Source of the DNA: Methanobacteriota archaeon
GTDB lineage: Archaea; Methanobacteriota; Methanobacteria; Methanobacteriales; Methanobacteriaceae
Assembly (NCBI GenBank): GCA_029556335.1
Contig: JAKQFA010000028.1
Span: 277,676 to 341,675, forward strand
Length of the DNA: 64,000 nucleotides
Reading direction: 5' to 3'
Shown: piece by piece, positions 52,516-62,134 of the stretch
Position numbering within the stretch: position 1 is the first letter of the stretch
How the letters are laid out: every line of letters begins with the position of its first letter
The notes under the pieces: model-generated
Databases searched by the model: none
Told to the model about the DNA's origin: nothing
Seen by the model: only the letters and a program-made list of their open reading frames with translations
Translations under genes and position numbers: made by a program

Positions 52516-55500
52516 ATGGAGTACTTTGATATCCTCGAACAGGAAACCGAAAAACTGTACCAGATAGCCACTCAAGCCCGAAAGAAGGGTTTTGATGTGG
52601 AAACTGAACCTGAAATACCCTTGGCTAAGGACCTGGCTGAGAGGGTGGAGGGACTTGTTGGTCCTAAGAATGTTGACCTAAAGATAAAGGAACTGGAAGA
52701 CCAGATGTCCCGTGAAGAGATTGCCTTCGAAATAGCCAGGATAATTGTCACATCAAAGGATGATGAGGGTAAAGAGGATGAATTCAAGGTAAGGGAGCAA
52801 AAGGCGGATCAGGCAATTAGAACTGCATTGTCCATACTCACTGAAGGTGTGGTGGCCGCGCCCCTAGAGGGCATAGCCCGGGTCCTTATCAAACGCAACT
52901 TCGACCAGACCTGGTACCTGGCGGTGTACTTCACTGGCCCTATCCGCAGTGCCGGTGGAACAGCATCTGCCCTGGCAGTGCTCATCGCGGATTACATAAG
53001 AATTTCTCTGGGTTTGGATGTTTACAAACCTACGGAGCGCGAAATTGAGCGTTACGTGGAGGAAGTGGAACTTTACGAATCAGAGGTAACCAACTTGCAG
53101 TACTCACCCAGCCCTGAAGAGGTTCGGCTGGCAGCCCAGCACATCCCAGTGGAGGTTACTGGGGAGCCCACTGACCAGGTGGAGGTGTCTCACCGGGATT
53201 TGGAGAGGGTGGAAACCAACCACATCCGCGGGGGAGCGTTACTGGCCCTAGCAGAGGGGGTGATTCAAAAGGCCCCTAAGGTGCTTAAATACGCTAAAAA
53301 GCTTCACATCGATGGATGGGACTGGTTGGGTGATTTTTCAAAGCCCCAGGAAAAGGAAGGTAGCGAAGAAGATGCTCCTAAGGTGGATAAGTATCTGCAG
53401 GATATCATAGGTGGAAGGCCTGTTTTAGCATATCCTCACGCTAATGGGGGATTCAGGTTAAGATACGGACGCTCTAGAAATACAGGACTGGCAGCCATGG
53501 GAATACACCCTGCTACCATGGAGATCGTAGAATTCCTGGCAGTGGGAACCCAGATGAAAATAGAAAAACCGGGTAAAGGGAACTGTGTGGTCCCCTGTGA
53601 TAGTATTGACGGCCCCCTGGTTAAACTACGGGATGGTAGTGTGGTCAATGTAACATCTGTTGCCCAGGCCAAGAAAATAAAACACCAAGTTGAGGAAATA
53701 CTCTTCCTGGGTGATATGCTGGTGGCTTTTGGCGAGTTCCTCCGCAACAACCACGTTCTCCTGCCGGCAGGTTGGTGTGAGGAGTGGTGGATTGAACTTC
53801 TGAAGATCGCTCCTGAATTCCCGGAAGGCTCAGATGATCTTCTAAAGGAAGTACAGGATGGTCAGATAAGTGTAGAACAGGCTTTTGAACTTTCCCTTCA
53901 GTATGGGATACCCTTACACCCATCTTACACCTACTTCTACCATGATCTTACCCGGGAAGAATTGAACCAACTCCGAGGATGGCTGTACCAGGGGGTGGAG
54001 GGGCCAGTATTTGATGGGGATCTAGAATTGGACTTGGCACCCGAGAAGAGGGTGCTGGAAGTGCTGGGAGTACCGCACCAAGTGGCTGATCATCAAGTTA
54101 TAATCCCCAGAGACCATGCCTACTCTTTAATAAACACTTTAAAGCAACCTTTAAATCTGGAAGATGACTTAGAGACACTGGAGGCTCTGAATACAGTATC
54201 TCCAGTGGGGATCATGGCCAAAGCACCCACCTACCTGGGGGGGAGGATGGGAAGGCCTGAAAAGTCCAAGGAAAGATTGATGAAACCTGCCCCTCATGCC
54301 TTGTTTCCAATAGGCACCAATGGTGGCAGTCGGAGAAATATCATCCAAGCCGCCAAGAAGGGAACCATTACCGTGGACATTGCCCGGTGTAAGTGCACAG
54401 AATGTGGTGTAGTGTCCTTCCAGGCTTCCTGCCCGGTTTGTGGAGCGCCCACCATCACCACTGGGGCAGGGAATAAGCGTATAAACATATCCAACACCCT
54501 GAAAAAAGCCTACCAAAGGGTGGGGGTCCGTAAACTGGATGAGATTAAGGGGGTGCAGGGAATGATCTCTGAGACCAAGTTCCCGGAACCCCTGGAAAAG
54601 GGGGTGTTACGGGCTAAGAATAATGTTTTCACCTTCAAAGATGCGACCATTCGCCATGATTCTACTAATCTTCCCTTAACTCATTTCACTCCCCATGAAA
54701 TTAAGGTCAGCCCCCAAAAACTTAGGGAACTGGGTTACACCCACGATACACATGGAAAGGAACTGGTGCATGAGGACCAGGTGGTGGAGATATTCATCCA
54801 GGATCTGGTGATCTCTGATGACTGTGCCAACTATCTAATGAGGGTGGCCAACTTTGTGGATGATCTTCTGGAACGTTTTTACCACATGGAACCCCACTAT
54901 CATGTTAAGACCCGGGACGACCTGGTAGGGCACCTGGCAGTTGGACTGGCACCCCACACATCGGCGGGGGTGCTGGGCCGAATCATAGGATTCACCAAAG
55001 CCTCGGCATGTTATGCCCATCCTTACTTCCACTCTGCCAAGAGGAGGAACTGTGACAGTGATGAAGACTCGGTGATGCTCCTTCTGGATGCCCTTCTAAA
55101 CTTCTCCAAGTCCTACCTCCCCAACAGCAGGGGGGGTCGTATGGACGCGCCACTGGTTTTATCCTCCCGGATCGATCCAGAGGAGATAGATGATGAGAGC
55201 CACCACCTGGACACCATGGACCATCTTCCTCTGGAACTTTTCCAGAAGACCCTGGAGGAGTGTAAACCATCTGAGGTGTTGGAACTGGTTGATAATGTCA
55301 AGAATCGTCTGGGGGCTGATGAACAGTACAAGGGACTGATTTATTCTCATGAAACTGGAAACATCCACCGTGGACCCAAGATCTGCCTCTATAAAGTCTT
55401 ACCCTCCATGAGGGAGAAGGTAGAATCACAGATTAAACTGGCTGAAAAGATTAGGGCCGTTGATCAGAAGGGTGTGGTGGAGGGAGTGTTAAACTCCCAC

Positions 55501-55800
55501 TTCCTTCCAGACATGGCAGGAAACAGCAGAGCTTTTTCCCGCCAAAAAGTCCGCTGCACCCGTTGTAACAAGAAGTACAGGCGTATTCCCCTATCTGGGG
55601 AGTGTAGTTGTGGAGGAAACCTGATTTTGAGCATTTCAAAGGGTTCTGTAGTGAAATATCTGGAGATATCCAAGGAGTTGGCACAGAGTTATCCTATTGA
55701 TCCATATCTGGCTCAGCGCATAGAGTTAATCGAGTCAGGCATCACATCCCTATTTGAAAGTGACCGTTCCAAGCAAAGTTCACTTGACGTGTTCTTATGA
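52516..55800 (+). CDS. polC: DNA polymerase II (family D) large subunit DP2
   Basis: Catalytic subunit of the archaeal replicative polymerase D, 1094 residues. The N-terminal region is followed by AVYFTGPIRSAGGTASALAVL near residue 140. The active-site region shows TSAGVLGRIIGFTKASACYAHP and the Asp triad NCDSDEDSVMLLLDALLNFS near 840, and two zinc fingers are present (CKCTECGVVSFQASCPVC near 625 and CTRCNKKYRR...CSCGG near the C-terminus). No intein interrupts it; many archaeal polC genes carry one at the active site. The small subunit DP1 is not in the window. ATG 52516. Confidence 0.97.
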   Translation: MEYFDILEQETEKLYQIATQARKKGFDVETEPEIPLAKDLAERVEGLVGPKNVDLKIKELEDQMSREEIAFEIARIIVTSKDDEGKEDEFKVREQKADQAIRTALSILTEGVVAAPLEGIARVLIKRNFDQTWYLAVYFTGPIRSAGGTASALAVLIADYIRISLGLDVYKPTEREIERYVEEVELYESEVTNLQYSPSPEEVRLAAQHIPVEVTGEPTDQVEVSHRDLERVETNHIRGGALLALAEGVIQKAPKVLKYAKKLHIDGWDWLGDFSKPQEKEGSEEDAPKVDKYLQDIIGGRPVLAYPHANGGFRLRYGRSRNTGLAAMGIHPATMEIVEFLAVGTQMKIEKPGKGNCVVPCDSIDGPLVKLRDGSVVNVTSVAQAKKIKHQVEEILFLGDMLVAFGEFLRNNHVLLPAGWCEEWWIELLKIAPEFPEGSDDLLKEVQDGQISVEQAFELSLQYGIPLHPSYTYFYHDLTREELNQLRGWLYQGVEGPVFDGDLELDLAPEKRVLEVLGVPHQVADHQVIIPRDHAYSLINTLKQPLNLEDDLETLEALNTVSPVGIMAKAPTYLGGRMGRPEKSKERLMKPAPHALFPIGTNGGSRRNIIQAAKKGTITVDIARCKCTECGVVSFQASCPVCGAPTITTGAGNKRINISNTLKKAYQRVGVRKLDEIKGVQGMISETKFPEPLEKGVLRAKNNVFTFKDATIRHDSTNLPLTHFTPHEIKVSPQKLRELGYTHDTHGKELVHEDQVVEIFIQDLVISDDCANYLMRVANFVDDLLERFYHMEPHYHVKTRDDLVGHLAVGLAPHTSAGVLGRIIGFTKASACYAHPYFHSAKRRNCDSDEDSVMLLLDALLNFSKSYLPNSRGGRMDAPLVLSSRIDPEEIDDESHHLDTMDHLPLELFQKTLEECKPSEVLELVDNVKNRLGADEQYKGLIYSHETGNIHRGPKICLYKVLPSMREKVESQIKLAEKIRAVDQKGVVEGVLNSHFLPDMAGNSRAFSRQKVRCTRCNKKYRRIPLSGECSCGGNLILSISKGSVVKYLEISKELAQSYPIDPYLAQRIELIESGITSLFESDRSKQSSLDVFL

Positions 55801-55907
55801 TGCGAAAACTATTATAAGACCTAGGTTATAATTAAAAGTAGATTAAAGGCCCATATTGGTCATCATAATCAGGGGAAAATTTTTTTCATTGTATGTGGAG
55901 GATTAGT

Positions 55908-58220
55908 ATGAAAGATGTCCATATTATTGCTGCGCTGCCTACCAAGGCAGAAATTTGCGTTTTGAAAAATAATGGGATATTTGAGAAGTTCAGCCACGAG
56001 AAGATAGTTAAATCATGTCTTCTGGTTGGCTCTAGTGTGTGGACTGCTGAAAAAATAGCGTCCCAAGTGGCTTCATCGTCTTACGACGGTATCACCACTA
56101 AAGAGATTAAGATGTGGGTGTATGAATCCCTGAAAAGCGCAGATAAGGAATTGGCTGAAAAGTATATGAAGACCAACCAGCTCAGGGTACGAACATCCCG
56201 GGACACCATCGAACCCTTCAACAAAGCTAAAATAGCTAAAACCCTGGTGGTAGAAACTGATGCTTCTCCAGAATTAGCTGATAAACTGGCCACCGAGGTT
56301 TACAAGGAACTGGGCAAGCTGGAAGTGGACTATCTCACCGCACCTATGATCAGGGAGATGGTGAACACCAAACTGGTGGAGCATGGCCTGGAAACCCTAC
56401 GACGCAGATACACCCGTCTCGGGATCCCGGTATACAATATCACCAACCTCATACAAAACGGATCCCGGGATAACGCCAACATGATACACAACCCCGAGAC
56501 CGTTCATAAGTACGTGGCTGACGAGGCCCTGAAGCAATACGCCCTCCTGAACATCTTACCCCCTGAACTGGCTGACGCCCACATGAGTGGGGATATACAC
56601 ATCCATGACCTCGAATACTTTGCTGGTCGACCCATAAACTGTTTACAACATGATCTAAGGTTATTCATAAAAAATGGGCTTAAAGTGGATGGTACTGGTG
56701 ACCACACCTCTGTGGCCGGACCACCCAACCACATTGAAACCCTGATGAACCATTCCGGAGAGATTATGCTAGCTGCCCAGCAGAACATGAGTGGTGGACA
56801 GTCCATGAGCCTCTGGAACGTATTTGTGGCCCCATTCGCGGCAGGACTGCCCTATGAGAAGGTTAAACAGGCGGTGCAGATGTTCATATACAACTTGAAC
56901 ATGGCCTACGCTGCCCGGGGAAGCCAGGTACCCTTCACCTCCATAAACATGGAGTTCACGGTACCCGATTTCCTTCAGGATGTGGATGCTTACGGCCCTA
57001 AAGGTAAACTGGTAGGAACCTACGGCGATTTTGAGGAAGAAACCCGTATTTTACAGCGAGCATTTACTGAAATCCTTTTACAAGGCGATTCAGATGGTAA
57101 ACCGCATTTATTCCCAAATACCATCTATGGTTTAAGGAAGGAGGTCCTGAAAGATGAATTTGCTGAGGACCTGGAACTGGTGCACCAGTTGTGTGCCAAG
57201 TACGGCACCGCTTACTTCATAAACATGCTCCCCAGTTATCGTGGAAATCTGGCCAACTACATGGGATGCCGAACATCCCTGGGGGATAACTGGACAGGAG
57301 AATGGGATAAAGACTGTTTCCGTACTGGAAATCTGGCCTACATAACACTTAACCTGCCTAGATTGGCCTACCAATCCCGGGATGAGGATGAAATATTTGA
57401 GTACCTGGATTCTTACCTCCGCCTATCCGAGGAAGTATTGATGCTGCGCCGTAAACAGGCTCTAGCCTGTCTGGATGACTACAATATGTTACCCTTCCTT
57501 ACCCAGGAACTGGATGGTGAGCGCTACTACCGGGTTGAGAACTCAACCATGACATTCGGATTCGTGGGTTTGAATGAAATGCTGCAATTCCATTGTGGAA
57601 GTGGAATAGAAGACCCTGATTCACTTAAATTTGGACTTAAAGTCGTTGATTATATGAATCAAAGGGCTCAGGAACTAAAAAAGGACACGGGGTTGCGCTG
57701 GACCATAATACAGACTCCGGCCGAGTCCACTGCCTACCGTTTTGCCATGTTGGACCGGGAGAAATTCGGTAAGGAAGCCTTAACACAGGGAGATCCCGAA
57801 GCTGCTTACTACACCAACTCTTCTCATGTACCGGTGAGTTCTGATATAAATCTCATCGACAGAATAAGAGTTGAGGAACAGTTCCACAGTCGAACCTTGG
57901 GGGGACATATCTTCCATGCATTCATGGGTGAAGCTTACTCTGATCCCCAGGCCCTGATGAGCTTGACTGATAAAATAGCTCGAAAATCAAACATAGGATT
58001 CTGGGCCTACAGTTCCGCCATGAGCTTCTGCATTAAATGCAAAACCCTCATGAAAGGGCTGCAACAGCAATGTGCATCATGCGGCGAACAAAAAGAAGTC
58101 GAATGGTATGACAGAATCACCGGCTACGTCCAGCAAGTAGGCCGAGCTCATAATGCCTCTGGTGGCTGGAATGCCGGGAAAATGAAGGAATTAGGGGATA
58201 GGAAACGTTACGAACCTTGA
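55908..58220 (+). CDS. nrdD: Anaerobic ribonucleoside-triphosphate reductase
   Basis: Glycyl-radical class III ribonucleotide reductase, about 770 residues. An N-terminal ATP-cone (KNNGIFEKFSHEKIVKSC, then a second copy-like segment TIEPFNKAKIAKTLV) regulates it. The core includes GDIHIHDLEYFAGRPINC, ENSTMTFGFVGLNEML and PAESTAYRFAMLD. The C-terminus has a CIKCKT...CASCGE zinc site and the glycyl-radical segment RITGYVQQVG. I chose ATG 55908 with GGAGG six bases upstream; an in-frame ATG at 55893 would lie upstream of that site. The activase NrdG is not adjacent. Confidence 0.95.
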   Translation: MKDVHIIAALPTKAEICVLKNNGIFEKFSHEKIVKSCLLVGSSVWTAEKIASQVASSSYDGITTKEIKMWVYESLKSADKELAEKYMKTNQLRVRTSRDTIEPFNKAKIAKTLVVETDASPELADKLATEVYKELGKLEVDYLTAPMIREMVNTKLVEHGLETLRRRYTRLGIPVYNITNLIQNGSRDNANMIHNPETVHKYVADEALKQYALLNILPPELADAHMSGDIHIHDLEYFAGRPINCLQHDLRLFIKNGLKVDGTGDHTSVAGPPNHIETLMNHSGEIMLAAQQNMSGGQSMSLWNVFVAPFAAGLPYEKVKQAVQMFIYNLNMAYAARGSQVPFTSINMEFTVPDFLQDVDAYGPKGKLVGTYGDFEEETRILQRAFTEILLQGDSDGKPHLFPNTIYGLRKEVLKDEFAEDLELVHQLCAKYGTAYFINMLPSYRGNLANYMGCRTSLGDNWTGEWDKDCFRTGNLAYITLNLPRLAYQSRDEDEIFEYLDSYLRLSEEVLMLRRKQALACLDDYNMLPFLTQELDGERYYRVENSTMTFGFVGLNEMLQFHCGSGIEDPDSLKFGLKVVDYMNQRAQELKKDTGLRWTIIQTPAESTAYRFAMLDREKFGKEALTQGDPEAAYYTNSSHVPVSSDINLIDRIRVEEQFHSRTLGGHIFHAFMGEAYSDPQALMSLTDKIARKSNIGFWAYSSAMSFCIKCKTLMKGLQQQCASCGEQKEVEWYDRITGYVQQVGRAHNASGGWNAGKMKELGDRKRYEP

Positions 58221-58313
58221 TTCTTTTTTCATATTTTTTTAAACTCACTTGTCTTTTTTCGCTAATTCCTGGTCTTGGAATAAATATAATAAATCATTTT
58301 ACGGTGTATCATA

Positions 58314-58790
58314 TTGAATGTTGAGCAAGATCACCAGTTCATGCAGGATGCCATTAAAGAAGCATATAAGAGTTTAAAAGAAGGTGGACTGCCTATTGGC
58401 GCGGTTCTGGTAAAAAATGGCCACATAATAGGAAGAGGGCATAATCAACTCCTGCAGAAAGGTTCTGTAATTCTGCATGGGGAGATGAGCTGCCTTGAAA
58501 GTGCTGGGAGATTGAGGGGGTCTGATTATCGGAATTGCACCCTTTACACTACATTATCCCCATGTCCTATGTGCAGTGGGATGCTAATCCTCTACCAGAT
58601 CCCCAGGGTAGTGGTGGGTGAGAGCTCCACCCTGCAGGGCCCGGAATGGCTTCTGGAAGAGAATGGTGTGGAAGTGATTAATCTAGCCCTACCTGAGTGT
58701 CAACACTTATTAGAGGACTATATCTCCAAAAATCCCGATATATGGGGTGATGAGATGGAGAGGGTGGGTTACACTACGGATTTAAAATAA
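58314..58790 (+). CDS. Cytosine/nucleoside deaminase, yeast FCY1-like
   Basis: A 158-residue zinc-dependent deaminase. The motif HGE (His55, Glu57) in VILHGEMSCLES and PCxxC (Cys84, Cys87) in LSPCPMCSGMLILYQIPRVVVGE are intact. Its layout (RGHNQLLQKGS before HGE, TLYTTLSPC, a C-terminal I-x-x-x-P-x-x-W) recalls yeast cytosine deaminase Fcy1, which is also 158 residues, more than bacterial TadA. Product would be uracil from cytosine; guanine deaminase or tRNA adenosine deaminase are alternatives. Start TTG 58314 with GGTG seven bases upstream; no in-frame ATG precedes the domain. Confidence 0.85.
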   Translation: MNVEQDHQFMQDAIKEAYKSLKEGGLPIGAVLVKNGHIIGRGHNQLLQKGSVILHGEMSCLESAGRLRGSDYRNCTLYTTLSPCPMCSGMLILYQIPRVVVGESSTLQGPEWLLEENGVEVINLALPECQHLLEDYISKNPDIWGDEMERVGYTTDLK

Positions 58791-58808
58791 ATTAGCAATT
58801 TCCTTTTA

Positions 58809-59933
58809 TTAACTTGGGTTATTCTGATTTAAAGAGATGGTTACGGATTGGGATCCGGATCCAAAGCCAGGTGCAATCATGGTGTGTCGCCCTGGCCCCC
58901 CAGCCACAGCCAGGACCACATCCTCTGGGCTACGGGTTATAAGAACTTCATCTCCCTCTACCCATTGTTCATCCAATCTCCGTCCGCCTCGATCTCCCAG
59001 TTTCACTGGAACCACCATATTCTGGTGCAGATAATTCTTAACGTCCTTTTTTGTCCAGCCCCCTTTTCCCAGGGCAGTGGCATGTTCCGGGCTTAGGAGC
59101 ACCAGAATTTCACCGGGCACGTGGCTGTTGTTGCAGCCGGCAGTGGAAGCTGTGTGAACCACGGTATTCAGCAGATCCTCAGCGTTGGTGCTGCGGTGAT
59201 CGTTTACGTTATGGGGGGCCTCCAGTCCCAGTACTGTTACTGTACTATCCTCTTTATCAAAGCCCCGTTCCACATGTAATGGTTCCCAGGGACTTTCTTC
59301 CTCAGCTTCGGCGAAAGTGTAACTGTACTTGGCTGGGGAGCCGTGGGTGGCATGATCCCCAACTCCAGGAACAGCACCGGCAATGTTAATCATGCACAGG
59401 CGGATGGCGCGTCCCATGGTGGCACTGGCCAGATTACCCGGACCTAAACATCCCACTCCCCTGCCGATACCCAACTTTAAAGATACTGGACCATTTATAA
59501 TGGTGCAAATAGCTACTGGATGGGTAGTAGCGTTTATTCCAGCTAAATTGAACTTTTCTTCCCCCAGTGCCCTTATAGTTTGCTCCACCACTGGCATGAA
59601 ACTGGGTAGACAACCAGCCATAACTGCATTTATGGCAATTTTCTCCACTGTGGCCCTTCCCTGACGGGGGGGAAGAACAGCAATCACATCCTCCCCCTCT
59701 TGGATTGAATATTCTAAAAATTTACAGACCCGCTCTCTGGTGGGGGGTATGATAGGTAAACCATCGGTTAAATGGCGTAAATAGAATTCATGACTGATTT
59801 TTTCGACATCAGGAGGGATTAATATTCTTTCCCCTTGAGTTCCAGTATCATAAAACTCTGCATTTAGAATATCATCCAGGAGACAGCCACAACTATTTTC
59901 TGGGAAGTCCATTTTCTGATCTTTCTTAGTCAT
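58809..59933 (-). CDS. Large partner protein of a UGSC-type two-gene unit
   Basis: A 374-residue protein I cannot name by reaction. It pairs with the UGSC-type protein encoded 17 bases upstream, an arrangement I recall for UGSC systems in bacteria. Features: an N-terminal charged segment with SCGCLLDDIL, RHLTDGLPIIPPTRERV, AVMAGCLPSFMPVV near residue 108, GRGVGCLGPGNLASATMGRAIRLC, and a late STAGCNNSHVPGEILVLLSPEHA segment with His and Cys. No membrane helix or known fold is recognised; several conserved-looking Cys suggest redox or metal chemistry. It may act with its partner on a thiol or selenol intermediate. Confidence 0.72.
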   Translation of the reverse strand: MTKKDQKMDFPENSCGCLLDDILNAEFYDTGTQGERILIPPDVEKISHEFYLRHLTDGLPIIPPTRERVCKFLEYSIQEGEDVIAVLPPRQGRATVEKIAINAVMAGCLPSFMPVVEQTIRALGEEKFNLAGINATTHPVAICTIINGPVSLKLGIGRGVGCLGPGNLASATMGRAIRLCMINIAGAVPGVGDHATHGSPAKYSYTFAEAEEESPWEPLHVERGFDKEDSTVTVLGLEAPHNVNDHRSTNAEDLLNTVVHTASTAGCNNSHVPGEILVLLSPEHATALGKGGWTKKDVKNYLHQNMVVPVKLGDRGGRRLDEQWVEGDEVLITRSPEDVVLAVAGGPGRHTMIAPGFGSGSQSVTISLNQNNPS

Positions 59934-59950
59934 GTATCTGCACCAATTTT

Positions 59951-60469
59951 TTAGGGAATCTGTAAGATGTACTTCAATGCAGGGATTATTTTTAGGGTTT
60001 TTTCCTCCACCTCATTTACTGAAAGACCCGCAATGGGATGTTCCACTTCCAAAAGGCGCAAATCATCTAACCCATGGGTACTGGCCAGTTCCCGGGCAAA
60101 AGGGGCGAAACGATTCGATACGATGGAAATGGTAGGAATTCCCATCTCCTCCAAGCGAATTGCATCCAGAACCACCCAACTGGTACAGGAACCACAATCA
60201 GCCAGTGATAGGATGGCCAGCTCTGCTGAAGCAGCTTTTTCTAGTTGATTAAGAGTTGCTGCTGCTCCTGCTGCCTTTTTAACCTCAATGAAAATTCGGT
60301 TACCCAGAGCTTCCCTTAATGTAGCCAGTATAACATTTGCTCCTGGTTTGGTGTTATCCACCAGCGCTACTCTCTCAAAATCATCTGGAAAGGGATTTAA
60401 ATCTATTTCACCCACTTCCTTATCGGCTAAGGGATTTAAAACACCTTTTTCCACTAACCTTGGTGACAT
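59951..60469 (-). CDS. UGSC-family protein, Cys in the Sec position
   Basis: A 172-residue protein with the motif DCGSCTSW (Cys92, Gly93, Ser94, Cys95) in ILSLADCGSCTSWVVLDAI. UGSC proteins, known from metagenomic selenoprotein surveys, carry Sec-Gly-Ser-Cys there; here Cys replaces Sec, with no in-frame TGA. The N-terminal RVALVDNTKPGANVIL resembles a nucleotide- or corrinoid-like binding strand-loop, and SIVSNRFAPFARELA may be a partner segment. Role unknown; a thiol/disulfide or reductase function is inferred from CxxC-like chemistry. It precedes its larger partner by 17 bases. Confidence 0.75.
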   Translation of the reverse strand: MSPRLVEKGVLNPLADKEVGEIDLNPFPDDFERVALVDNTKPGANVILATLREALGNRIFIEVKKAAGAAATLNQLEKAASAELAILSLADCGSCTSWVVLDAIRLEEMGIPTISIVSNRFAPFARELASTHGLDDLRLLEVEHPIAGLSVNEVEEKTLKIIPALKYILQIP

Positions 60470-60498
60470 AAGAAATCTTCAATTTTTATTTTGGGAAT

Positions 60499-62073
60499 CT
60501 AGGCTTCCCTTCGCAATCGTCTAATTAGGAAGTCCTTATCAAGGGATAGTAAAAATGATGCCGCTCTTGGCCCCTGTTTTTGACCGAGAACAACGCGATA
60601 AATGGATTGGAATGCTTTTTGCGGTTTTAAATCATGTTTTTTGAGTATGCGATACATTTCATCGTGTAATTCTTCGGAGGAGTAATTTTTCTTTTCCAGG
60701 GAGTCGGCCAACTCTGCCAGGAACCCTTCCTGGGCGGGATTCAATTCTACGTGGGGAATCTCTTTCTGTACCTGGAACTTCACAAACTTAGGGGCGTAGA
60801 GATTTAACCAGTTTTTAACCTGATCCAAACGCTCATTGAACTTTTTCAGATCCTCATCTTCCAGTTCCTGGAAATGGAGTTCCTCCATATCTGCAGGAAG
60901 TTGTGAATTAGCCTTAAGTATCCTGTATATATCCTCCGGGGATTGATTGATCTGGTAAGCCACGGTCAGGAAACGGTAGGAGGGTTGGAACGGAATTTCC
61001 TTCTGGGGGGTTATCATGGAAATTTCATAAATCTTCTTGAGCTTTTCCTCCTCCTTAGCGCTGGCTGCCTCATCCTCTCCATAGTAGATGCGCTCAATCC
61101 GGTCATACTGGTCTATAAAATCCAAAAAAGGCATTTCAGGGTTGAAATCCTTGTGTTTAAGTGGTTTACTCCGGAATAAAAAGTAGTTTAGGGTTTCCGG
61201 CGACCCGATCTCCAGCCATTGGCCAGGGGTGAAGAACACTCCTTTGGATTTTGACATGGCATCCCCTTTGAGGGTGATCCACTCATATGGCACGGGATAA
61301 GGGGCGCGATAGTTGAATATCTCTGTTGATATCTTTTTGCTAACATCGTAGGATCCTCCACTGGCAGCATGGTCCTTGCCAAAGGGTTCGCAGGTTACTT
61401 TGAATATCTTCCACCGGGCCGCCCATTCAACCCTCCAGGTCAGTTTACCCTCACCAGAGGTGATATCCATTTCTCCATTGTAACCGCATTGGCAACGGTA
61501 CTGTACACTGTCACCTTGGAAGTCATAGGCGTAGGTGGTGTTAACACGTCCACATTCACTGCATATGGGATTGTAGGGCAACCAATCATCTTTCAGAGGT
61601 TTTTCCCGGTGATGGTTAAATATTTCCCTGATTTTAGGTGCTCTTTCCAGTGATTTTTTAATATAATCGTTATACACTCCCTCCTGGTACATCTTTGCCC
61701 CGGAATAGGTATCTAATTCTATACCAAACACCGGCAGGGTGTCCAGGAAGGGTTTCTGGAAGTGTTCCACGAAACTCTCACAGCAATCTTTGGGGCATGG
61801 TATCTGGGAGTAAGGGATGCCCAGGTATTTTTCATAGGATTCGGGCAGGGGATAGGGTACCTTACGCAGTGGATCGTGGTCATCGGCTATCCAGATGGTC
61901 CTGGATTTTTCACCAAGCTTTTGCAGTGATTTACCAACTGCGTTTGCAATAAAAACGTCACATGAATTTCCAATATGAATAGATCCTGAGATAGAAGTTC
62001 CACTGGCTACTACGTGTTCTTCAACGTTCCAATTAGTAAGATCAGATGCAATTCTTTCGGTCCAGTGTTTCAA
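60499..62073 (-). CDS. lysS: Class I lysyl-tRNA synthetase
   Basis: Archaeal-type class I LysRS, 524 residues, charging tRNA(Lys). The HIGH-type motif is in GSIHIGNSCDVFIANAVG near residue 30, WIADDHDPLRKVP follows, a zinc-ribbon type CSECGRVN...CQCGYNG lies near 170, and the KMSKS motif is AMSKSKGVFF near 275. The C-terminal alpha-helix cage is present. Class I LysRS is found in most archaea and some bacteria; no class II gene is seen here. ATG 62073. It is upstream of the UGSC pair on the same strand, 29 bases before it. Confidence 0.96.
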   Translation of the reverse strand: MKHWTERIASDLTNWNVEEHVVASGTSISGSIHIGNSCDVFIANAVGKSLQKLGEKSRTIWIADDHDPLRKVPYPLPESYEKYLGIPYSQIPCPKDCCESFVEHFQKPFLDTLPVFGIELDTYSGAKMYQEGVYNDYIKKSLERAPKIREIFNHHREKPLKDDWLPYNPICSECGRVNTTYAYDFQGDSVQYRCQCGYNGEMDITSGEGKLTWRVEWAARWKIFKVTCEPFGKDHAASGGSYDVSKKISTEIFNYRAPYPVPYEWITLKGDAMSKSKGVFFTPGQWLEIGSPETLNYFLFRSKPLKHKDFNPEMPFLDFIDQYDRIERIYYGEDEAASAKEEEKLKKIYEISMITPQKEIPFQPSYRFLTVAYQINQSPEDIYRILKANSQLPADMEELHFQELEDEDLKKFNERLDQVKNWLNLYAPKFVKFQVQKEIPHVELNPAQEGFLAELADSLEKKNYSSEELHDEMYRILKKHDLKPQKAFQSIYRVVLGQKQGPRAASFLLSLDKDFLIRRLRREA

Positions 62074-62134
62074 TTAGTTCACCTTCTGCTAAAATAAAAA
62101 ATTGGGGAAAAAAATTTTTTACGTGTATTTTTTT

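Noticed and set aside
52516..55800. Intein in polC
   Set aside because: The length of 1094 residues and the uninterrupted NCDSDEDSVMLLLDALLNFS active-site block show there is no insertion.
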